From Staphylococcus hominis subsp. hominis (GTDB lineage Bacteria; Bacillota; Bacilli; Staphylococcales; Staphylococcaceae), in contig NZ_PPQE01000030.1 of the NCBI RefSeq assembly GCF_002901845.1, positions 92,386-156,385 of the forward strand: 64,000 bases of DNA, read 5' to 3'. Under the pieces are notes generated by a model, which made no database searches, was not told where the DNA came from, and saw only the letters and a program-made list of their open reading frames with translations. Below, piece by piece: positions 57,786-64,000 of this stretch. A program made the position numbers and the translations under genes. Every line of letters starts with the position of its first letter. The first letter of the stretch is position 1.

Positions 57786-60164
57786 TTATCTTTTATTCTT
57801 GTTATTTTTTTGTTTTTTTCTACGATTTTTTAATACTAATCCTAGACCAACTAATAGTGTCATTAATTCAATCTCTAATTGAATAGATGTACTTTCTGAA
57901 CCAGTATCAGGTAATCTATGTGATTTAGATAAATGACTGTTATTAGATTGAATACCGTCAATATTTGATTGATTTTGATTATTGTCTTTATTGTTATGAC
58001 TTAAGATGTTTTCAATTTTATCAATATCAAGCATATTCAATTTGTCCATTAATTGTTGGATAATTGAACCGATATCATCAATATGTGATTTATCAATTTC
58101 TTTTAACGTATCACGTCTAAGTTTTTCAAGATAATCAATTAATTTAGCTTTTTGTTCATCTGTTAAATCTTTGCGTGCTTTAATTTCTTTAATTTTATTA
58201 TCTATTAACGCATTAGTAATTTCTTTTGCAACAATTTTCGCTATATTATCTTTGCCCTCTTTAAGTTTACGGTTAATTTCATTGATGTCATTGGCGTTAT
58301 CAATGTTTTCAAGCACTTTTTGTAAAGTTTTATCTATTTCAGCTACCACTTTTTGTTTCTGAGCATCAGTTAAGTTAGAATTATTTAGAATTTCTTGATG
58401 TTTTTTATTAGCAAAATCAATAATTTCTTGTTTAGCCAAAGTTTTAGCATCAATTAATGCTTTTAATTTATCGATTTCTTTTTGAGTATTATCTTTAATC
58501 TTATTAAGGTCTGTTAATGTAGTTGCATTATTAATCTGACCTTTTGCATTTTCAAGAAGACGCTCTAATTTAGATTTAAGTTTTTCTTTATCTTCTTTAG
58601 AAAGGTTAGGATTGTTGTCAATTTCATCTTTCAATCGGTTAACTTCATTTTCTAACTCTTCTAAAGCTTTTTGTTTAGCTAATTCAACTTGATGTTTTCC
58701 ATCTAAATCATATTTTGCTTTTTTAATATCTTGAATTAATTTATTAATTTTTTCAAGTGATGCATTTGTGCCAATACCTTTATTTATTAAGTCTTCAGCT
58801 TTTTTAATAAGTTCATCATAAGCGGATTTTTTATCTGGTGAAGCTTCTGAATAATTAACAGAATGCTTGATATCTAAATTATCAGCCATTTCATCAATTA
58901 AATGTTTCATAGCTTTATCCACTTCTTTAGCTTTATTAATAATTATATCTAAATTATCACGTGAATTTTCATTATCTATCTTATTGTTAAACGCATCTTT
59001 TTGCGCATTGTTCAAATGTTTTAAGCTTTCCAATATGTGTTTAACATTATTTCTAGCATTTTGTAATTTTTCTACACCATTTAAATTATTTTTAGCATCA
59101 ATTATCTTATCTTTAAGTTGATTTATCACGCTAGGATCAATAATAGGATTTTTTGCATCATTAATTAGTTTTTCAGCTTCTTTTAGAGCATCATCATAGG
59201 TATCTTTTTTATCTTTATCTCCATCAGTATAATTAATACTTGCTTTGACTTTATCTTTTTCAGCGATGTTTTCTTTTAATTGTTTCATCGCATCATTTAA
59301 TAAATCAGTATTATGTTTAATATTTTCTAATTCATCAGAAGTTGTAGAAGCTTTTGTCTTTTCTATTAATTTATCCTTTTGAGCATCTGTTAAATCAGTT
59401 TGTTGTTTAATTTTTTTAATAATAGCATCATAATCTAATATTAAGTCATGTTTAGCTTGTTCAAGTTCATCTTTAGCACGTTTCACATTTTCGATAGTTT
59501 TATTAATTTCATCAACTGTTGAAGTTGGGTTATCAATAACTTTTTGTGCATTAGCTAATGTATCTTTTGCTTGGCTTAATTTATTTCTATAATTTTCAAC
59601 AGAATCACTAGTCATATTTTTAGTTTCAGGCACCTGATTAATGCTTGTTTCTAAATTGTTTTTAGCATTATTCAATAAAGTTTTGTCTGGAACTAAATCA
59701 TGTTTAGCTTGTTTTAATGCAACTGTAGCTTCATTTACTTTAGCTATTGCTTGCGCAATTTCCCCAGATGTTGCATCGTCATTTTCAATCACTTTTTGTG
59801 CATCTCTGCTTACTTGTTCTGCCTCTACTTTCTTAGCTTTATAATTATTCGCAGTTACTTCTGTCATTCCTGGTGTTGGATCTTGTTCTGCCGTTGCTTC
59901 ATCAAGTTGACGTTTTGCTTCAATTAATTCACTATTATTTTCTTTGTCGTGAAGTAAACTAATAGCATTGTCTAACTTAGGTTGTACTGCATCTATTTTT
60001 GCGATAGCCGCTGTTACTTGTGCTGGTGTCGCATTGTCATCATGAATCACTCTATCTGCTTCTGTTTTTGCTGCTTCCAGTTCATCATGAATTTTAGTCA
60101 TTTCATTATTGTATGCAGTCACGCTCGCTGGTTTCTTACCTTCGAAAACACCATAATAAATCAT
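57786..60164 (-). pseudogene. 5'-truncated LPXTG surface protein (Ebh/SasC-like)
   Basis: The 792-codon frame encodes the C-terminal part of a large wall-anchored protein. At least three FIVAR-like repeats (VTAYNNEM..., VTANNYKAK..., SVENYRNK...) are followed by helical segments with LTDAQKDKLIEK-type GA-like modules, then the sorting signal LPDTG (751-755), a hydrophobic helix and a basic tail. The beginning is wrong for such a protein: no signal peptide, no YSIRK motif, no ribosome site before the first ATG, and an in-frame TGA five codons upstream. Thus the 5' part has been lost. Without a signal peptide the product, if made, would not reach the wall. It could instead be a donor of sequence for recombination. 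Confidence 0.82.
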
Positions 60165-60254
60165 TATATTTCTAACTCATTCAAAATACTATTAAATCAA
60201 CTATTATAGATTTATTAGGTTAATTTTTATATTCATATACTTGCCCTTTATTTC

Positions 60255-60334
60255 AAGGACATGCCCTTTTTATGCCCCTGATTTTTTATAATATAAGAGT
60301 ATTAAAAAAACTTTCCTAGGGACATAATATGTCC
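60255..60334 (+). promoter_or_regulatory. Two palindromic AAGGACAT elements upstream of the small LPXTG gene
   Basis: AAGGACATGCCCTT (60255-60268) and GGACAT-AAT-ATGTCC (60320-60334) share the half site GGACAT; centres are about 66 bases apart. Further GCCCTTT and ATGCCCC copies lie between 60243 and 60278. They look like an operator pair. The regulator is unknown to me. AGGGAGG ahead of the ATG at 60411 is a good ribosome site. Confidence 0.5.
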
Positions 60335-60410
60335 TTTCTATTTGATAATGTATATTGTGTACTACTTACATAAAAGGTAGTTATTAATTACGAACAGGGA
60401 GGAAATATTA

Positions 60411-61256
60411 ATGAAAAAATCTAGAGTATTAGCTACAACTGCATTAGCAGGAACATTATTATTTACAGGAGTTGGGGCAAGTCATCAAGCACATGCAGCT
60501 ACAATTTCACCAGACCAAGCTAGAGAAATGGCGAAAAATTACATTACTGGTGGTTCTTTATTCGTTCCTGAAGACAATACTGATTACAAAGTGTCAGATA
60601 ATTTGAATGATGATTATTTAGACAATCATTATAGAATTGACTTTAAAGAAAAGATATATGGAAATAACACAATCTATATTGATAAAGATAATGGAGACAT
60701 CTATGATCAAGCAAAGTTTTTTATGGATAATGGTGATGTTTCTAATTTACCCAAAAATACACAACCTAAAGATAATTCAAATGTACCTGTAGATGATAAA
60801 ACAGGCGAAGTTCAAAAACCATCAAATAATAACGAAAATAATGTATCAGTAGATAGTAAACCTGATGAAGTTCAAAAATCTGACCTTAATGAAACAAACG
60901 AACCTGTGAGCAGCACACCTGATGAAGTTAATGCAACAGATAATAACACTAATTTACCAGTAGATAGTAAGGCCGATGAAGTTCAAAAATCTGAAGTTGA
61001 TAATACTAATAATAATGAAAATTTAAAAATGGAGAATAAAAATACTAATAATGCTCCAAATAAGACATTAGAAAATGACTCAGTTAAATCTTCATTAACA
61101 AATAATAATGTAACTCCAAATGATACATCAGCAACTACTAAAGTTTTACCAGAAACAGGTGAGCAATCTAGTTCTGGTTTAATTACAGTTATTGCATCTG
61201 TATTATTAGCTGCTGGTTCATTATTAGCATTTAGACGTGTTTCTAAATCTAAATAA
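60411..61256 (+). CDS. Small LPXTG cell-wall protein with tandem repeats
   Basis: A 281-residue wall-anchored protein. A signal peptide (residues 1-29, cleavage after AHA) precedes an N-terminal domain (about 30-105) that resembles a PepSY-like fold. Four imperfect tandem units of about 20 residues follow (110-200), with the core VPVDSKPDEVQKS, then an Asn-rich spacer, the LPETG sorting motif at 246-250, a hydrophobic helix and a basic tail. I do not recognise a named family. It is accessory-like, adjacent to a truncated surface-protein gene and a lipoprotein gene. Confidence 0.82.
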   Translation: MKKSRVLATTALAGTLLFTGVGASHQAHAATISPDQAREMAKNYITGGSLFVPEDNTDYKVSDNLNDDYLDNHYRIDFKEKIYGNNTIYIDKDNGDIYDQAKFFMDNGDVSNLPKNTQPKDNSNVPVDDKTGEVQKPSNNNENNVSVDSKPDEVQKSDLNETNEPVSSTPDEVNATDNNTNLPVDSKADEVQKSEVDNTNNNENLKMENKNTNNAPNKTLENDSVKSSLTNNNVTPNDTSATTKVLPETGEQSSSGLITVIASVLLAAGSLLAFRRVSKSK

Positions 61257-61276
61257 TTAGTAACATAATTTTTTTC

Positions 61277-61308
61277 TTAGAGGATATGTATTATCCTCTA
61301 AGTTTTTA
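61277..61308 (+). terminator. Terminator after the LPXTG gene
   Basis: An 11-bp perfect stem CTTAGAGGATA / TATCCTCTAAG followed by five T. Confidence 0.9.
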
Positions 61309-61346
61309 CATAATTTATAAATATAATTATTTGAGGAGTTCTTAAT

Positions 61347-61688
61347 ATGAAACGTAAATTATTTTATTTTATCTCTATTATTGGTTTAGTTTTACTACTT
61401 GCAGCATGTGGGAACAATGGTTTAAAAGAAGGAACATATAAATTTGCACAGAGTAGTGGTATCGATTATTTGAATGTTGACATGGTTATGGAAGTTCCAA
61501 AAGATAATGCTGATAAAGTTAAATTAAAATATGAAGGTGAAACAATAAATGGTACTGTAAAAGATGGAAAAATGATATTTTTTGATGGTGATGATAAGGA
61601 AAGTTTACATTATAAAGTTGAAGAAAATGGTGAAACTATTAAATTAGATGGCGGAGAAGGTCACAATGCAATTTTCAGAAAACAATAA
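61347..61688 (+). CDS. Small lipoprotein
   Basis: A 113-residue lipoprotein with lipobox LLAAC (C21) and a small beta-rich domain (about 25-113; EGTYKFAQSSGIDYLNVD). Similar small staphylococcal lipoproteins of unknown function exist, but I do not place it more exactly. TGAGGAG precedes the ATG. The upstream terminator suggests separate transcription from the LPXTG gene. Confidence 0.78.
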   Translation: MKRKLFYFISIIGLVLLLAACGNNGLKEGTYKFAQSSGIDYLNVDMVMEVPKDNADKVKLKYEGETINGTVKDGKMIFFDGDDKESLHYKVEENGETIKLDGGEGHNAIFRKQ

Positions 61689-61696
61689 CTAAATAC

Positions 61697-61731
61697 AAAA
61701 CACATCTCAAAAATAAATTGAGGTGTGTTTT
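61697..61731 (+). terminator. Terminator after the lipoprotein gene
   Basis: A 14-base stem AAAACACATCTCAA / TTGAGGTGTGTTTT with one mismatch and a T-rich tail. Confidence 0.85.
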
Positions 61732-61832
61732 TATATATTTTCTGATTGCCAATTGTATTCATTTATTTTTCTCACTGCAATATAATACTTCTCTCATCAT
61801 TTGAGTTATAATACCTAGTACTAATTTTGTAT

Positions 61833-61867
61833 AAAAAATAAACGCTAACCTTATAAAGATTGGCGTT
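61833..61867 (-). terminator. Terminator after the Abi gene
   Basis: A 12-base stem (AACGCTAACCTT / AAGATTGGCGTT, including two mispairs that are G-U wobbles on one strand) ends in a T-rich tail on the minus strand, 70 bases past the Abi stop. Confidence 0.7.
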
Positions 61868-61937
61868 TTTAAATATTTCATATATTATTTGAGTGTTACT
61901 ATAATATATTGTAATTAAACTAACTTAATATTATTTT

Positions 61938-63116
61938 TCAATTTTTAGTGTTTTGCGTTATTTCTGAAATTTGTTTTTCAATATCAATATTTAATCCTAT
62001 ATCTTCTTTCACTTTTTTAACATTTATTGTATTCAATTTCTTATCAAGTTTTTTAAATTCTCTATTAATTTTTTTAGTAAATTTCTTTCTGTCCTCATTT
62101 TTTAAAAATATCATAATACTGAATAATAATGGGAAAATATGTTTATGTGCGTATTTTCTAGTTTCTCTTTGATTATATCTTAATTTCGTATTATGATTTT
62201 TCTTTTCTTTATAATTAACTAATGCTTTACCATAATTCATAAAATAATCATCAATTTTAAAAGAGTGTGTTGTGCAGATAAAACGGTCATTATGAGCACA
62301 TATATTCCTAAATAAACTTATAACACCTAAACAACGATACATATTATATATATCTACTTCATCATTATTATGCACAATACCCAATTTATCCATTGATAAA
62401 AATGCTACATCATCTGTTAGAATTATGAATAGATGACTTATATTTCCCATTGTTAATATATTTGTCAATATCCACATTGGTACATAACCATGCTTATTTT
62501 TATAAGATTTAATTGATTCCTTTTTATCTTTTTGATCAGTTATAGCATTTGTAACTACATCACAATAATCTTTATACATTGCTTTTCTATCTATTTTTCT
62601 ATACTCAGATTGGTGAATATCTTGAGAACGTACAGGTATACCATTTTTCTTACTAGCCTTGGTAAAGCTTTGAAATAATTTTTTATTAGTTTCTTGAACA
62701 AAATACGTCAAGTTAGTATTGTAATATTTTTCTTTAGTATATTCAAATTCCTTATGTAAGTCATTATTAGAAAAATTTTCATAGAAAGACTGCACTATAG
62801 CATGCTTAATATTTTCTTCTATAGCAAGTAAATATTTTAAAAATATACTTCTCATTGCATCATCAAAGTTCATAATAGCTAATAACTCGCTAGGCTTAGT
62901 TCCATTAAGATAAATATCTTCTCTATTATTTAAATTTTCCGTTTTTCCCATTTCAATTTTATCAAGAAACAAGTGTTTATAACCATTTATCAAATTATAA
63001 TAATTATTTTGTTCAATAATAGCTCTTTCTTTTGTAGCATGTGCTTTTATATCCATGTTACGCTGTTTTAGAACTTCAATTCGCTCTTCTAGTGATTTAT
63101 ATACCTTTTCGCTCAT
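61938..63116 (-). CDS. Abi_2 (AbiD/AbiF) family HEPN protein
   Basis: A 392-residue protein of the abortive-infection Abi_2 family. The N-terminal motif SLEERIEVLKQRNM and the NYYNLINGYK segment are typical. The HEPN RNase motif R-x4-H is intact: R270 and H275 in LFRNICAHNDR. HEPN proteins of this kind act as RNA-cutting toxins in phage defence. The C terminus is strongly basic with a coiled-coil-like end (FKKLDKKLNTINVKKVKED). GGTGGAG precedes the ATG. A rho-independent terminator and repeat elements lie immediately upstream, a layout that suggests a linked RNA. It is at the edge of an accessory segment. Confidence 0.87.
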   Translation of the reverse strand: MSEKVYKSLEERIEVLKQRNMDIKAHATKERAIIEQNNYYNLINGYKHLFLDKIEMGKTENLNNREDIYLNGTKPSELLAIMNFDDAMRSIFLKYLLAIEENIKHAIVQSFYENFSNNDLHKEFEYTKEKYYNTNLTYFVQETNKKLFQSFTKASKKNGIPVRSQDIHQSEYRKIDRKAMYKDYCDVVTNAITDQKDKKESIKSYKNKHGYVPMWILTNILTMGNISHLFIILTDDVAFLSMDKLGIVHNNDEVDIYNMYRCLGVISLFRNICAHNDRFICTTHSFKIDDYFMNYGKALVNYKEKKNHNTKLRYNQRETRKYAHKHIFPLLFSIMIFLKNEDRKKFTKKINREFKKLDKKLNTINVKKVKEDIGLNIDIEKQISEITQNTKN

Positions 63117-63146
63117 AACAAAACTCCACCATCCACTAAAAACCTT

Positions 63147-63350
63147 AAAAAAAAGGGGCCCTGTGAGTTAAATAAATTAACTCATTAGCCCAAAAGATCA
63201 TTCTTTATATATAATACCATATATATATATATATAATATTTCCATTACAAAACACTATATATTGTGTTTTAAAACAATTTTATAGCGTTTTAAGCCCTAA
63301 AAAACACAAAAAACACTACATATTGTGTCAAGGTTTTTTTGTGTTTTTTT
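63147..63350 (-). ncRNA. Candidate non-coding RNA upstream of the Abi gene
   Basis: The minus strand carries a terminator 31 bases before the Abi ATG: GAGTTAA / TTAACTC (63165-63171, 63177-63183) nested in GGGC / GCCC and followed by eight T (63147-63154). Upstream lie two copies of ACACAATATRTAGTGT (63252-63267, 63313-63328), each an imperfect palindrome, the second enclosed by a 16-bp AAAAAACAC-rich inverted repeat (63299-63314, 63333-63349). A possible promoter is TTGTAA (63245-63250) with TATATA (63222-63227), giving a ~70-nt RNA; a start upstream of the repeats would give ~200 nt. I recall structured RNAs and RNA antitoxins upstream of AbiF genes, which fits this layout; sequence identity to them is not established. 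Confidence 0.55.
63219..63235. repeat. (AT)n microsatellite
   Basis: An uninterrupted run of AT dinucleotides within the Abi upstream region. It overlaps the presumed -10 of the candidate RNA, so copy-number change could alter expression. Confidence 0.85.
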
Positions 63351-63582
63351 TAACATTATTTTAAAAAGTAGTATATCAATTTAGTTTTTTATTATATAAC
63401 AACTATTACATATCTCTATTTCCATATCTGTCATTAGATCAATTAGCGTCATGTTTCTCCACTAACTAAATGAATTTTTCATGCAGTTCCTCTCACGAAA
63501 GGTTACATAAAGTATATGTCTATTAAATAAAGTAGAGGTATGTTAAAATAATTCGTAGTTAACATTACTTTCATTGAAACTT

Positions 63583-63615
63583 AGTCTTACTAGTCGTGTA
63601 CTAGTGAGGCTTTTT
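63583..63615 (+). terminator. Plus-strand intrinsic terminator in the gene-free end region
   Basis: A 12-bp stem (AGTCTTACTAGT / ACTAGTGAGGCT, two G-U pairs) followed by five T. No plus-strand gene is visible before it, which implies a short RNA ending here. Confidence 0.7.
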
Positions 63616-63622
63616 CGCATAC

Positions 63623-63793
63623 AAAAAGGGGCTTTACGCCCCTAAGAGTTATGCTATTTATGAAAGCTTTTAAAGTGTCGAGATTGCCTAAACATACAGT
63701 ATTTTCGATGGAGAAGAAATACTTAATGGAAAGGAAAAGTCGCCAGTTAGACAATCTCAATTGTTATTATTACACACTAATTTTTATTTAGCC
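63623..63793 (-). ncRNA. Candidate structured small RNA
   Basis: About 170 nt on the minus strand. A TATAAT -10 (63799-63804) precedes it and a clear terminator ends it (AGGGGC / GCCCCT, 63627-63643, then five T). The interior folds well: GAGATTGTCTAA (63747-63758) pairs over 12 bases with TTAGGCAATCTC (63680-63691), enclosing a 7-bp hairpin AGTATTT / AAATACT (63699-63723) with pyrimidine-rich loop CUUCUCCAUCG. Unpaired CUUUUCCUUUCC segments resemble the C-rich binding sites of staphylococcal small RNAs. The -35 is weak (TTGCAT at 19 bases). I know no named RNA that matches. Confidence 0.5.
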
Positions 63794-64000
63794 ACACTAT
63801 TATAATAAAAATTATTAATTTGTATGCAATAAAGTAATAAAAACGTTTCACTCCTTACTTTTCATCTACACTCTCACTTAGTCCGTCATGAGCTAAGTTG
63901 AGAGTGCTTTTTTACGCAAAAAAAGAACCTAACCAATTAAGGTTAACCCCATTGTAGTTGAGATAGAGTAAAAACTCTATATGTACGTAAAGAAGTTAGA

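Larger units (their letters stand above)
63351..64000. other. Gene-poor right end
   Basis: No convincing protein gene is visible. Apart from the candidate RNA and the terminator before it, there is a second strong plus-strand terminator (CACTCTCACTTAG / CTAAGTTGAGAGTG, 63869-63906, then six T) and a weaker minus-strand one near 63920-63950. A 43-codon plus-strand frame (63660-63791, MKAFKVSRLPKH...) lies exactly over the RNA candidate. A 23-codon minus-strand frame (63381-63452) follows GGAGAAAC but has no recognisable product. The density of terminators suggests several short transcripts. Confidence 0.5.

Noticed and set aside
58000..60160. Plus-strand frames opposite the surface-protein fragment
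   Set aside because: They are hydrophobic shadows created by the Lys/Glu-rich repeats on the minus strand and have no ribosome sites.
63219..63350. Possible CRISPR array near the Abi gene
   Set aside because: Only two repeat copies, spaced about 45 bases apart, with AT-rich intervening sequence and no cas genes; better explained as RNA structure or operators.
63381..63452. 23-codon minus-strand frame after GGAGAAAC, considered as a type I toxin peptide
   Set aside because: The peptide is acidic and lacks the hydrophobic helix of Fst, PepA1 or SprG-type toxins, and no antisense RNA arrangement was evident.
63660..63791. 43-codon plus-strand frame (MKAFKVSRLPKH...)
   Set aside because: No strong ribosome site, and it coincides with the stems of the candidate minus-strand RNA. 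Kept only as a note because a small basic peptide cannot be excluded.

Overview
The window looks like chromosomal DNA of a Staphylococcus, probably a coagulase-negative species. It is AT-rich throughout, with strong AGGAGG-type ribosome sites. Gene content and order resemble a known S. aureus chromosomal segment: formate dehydrogenase - lcpC - suhB - RsaI sRNA, glvC/glvR, hutG - lyrA(spdC) - rpiA, fni, an EmrAB-type pump, tcaRAB, hrtBA/hssRS, mqo and lldP. I cannot fix the species from sequence alone. No tRNA, rRNA, CRISPR array, prophage or complete insertion sequence was seen.

Layout. 1-5.9 kb: end of a small membrane protein gene, a formate dehydrogenase/DUF1641 pair, an LCP cell-wall ligase and an inositol-monophosphatase-like enzyme. 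5.9-6.1 kb: an RsaI-type small RNA with a perfect cre box over its -35. 6.2-16.4 kb: WYL and RpiR-type regulators, an amino acid permease, small membrane proteins, a HAD phosphatase, a bile-acid:sodium-symporter-family carrier, and the alpha-glucoside PTS gene glvC with its divergent regulator. 16.4-32.4 kb: mostly single-gene metabolic and envelope functions (NhaC antiporter, flavin reductase, SDR, M20 peptidase, hutG, lyrA, rpiA, MOSC, galM, DNA glycosylase, fni, CorA, thioesterase, a serine-less hydrolase). 32.5-44.2 kb: drug, glycopeptide and haem stress systems (EmrAB-TetR, TcaRAB, HrtBA/HssRS with an intact HssR direct repeat). 44.2-50.9 kb: mqo and lldP with a cre-like and a perfect Rex site; lldP lies between two teichoic-acid-type transferase genes. 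51.6-56.4 kb: tatAC facing fepABC, each headed by a perfect 7-1-7 Fur box, so the Tat translocase and its likely substrate FepB appear to share iron control.

57.8-64 kb is the accessory end. It holds a 5'-truncated Ebh/SasC-like LPXTG protein, a small repeat-bearing LPXTG protein, a lipoprotein, and an Abi_2-family HEPN protein. Upstream of the last is a terminator-ended, repeat-containing non-coding segment that looks like an RNA partner. Beyond it are about 0.7 kb without convincing genes but with several intrinsic terminators, including a strong candidate for a second structured RNA. The Abi/RNA locus is the best candidate for a little-described system here.
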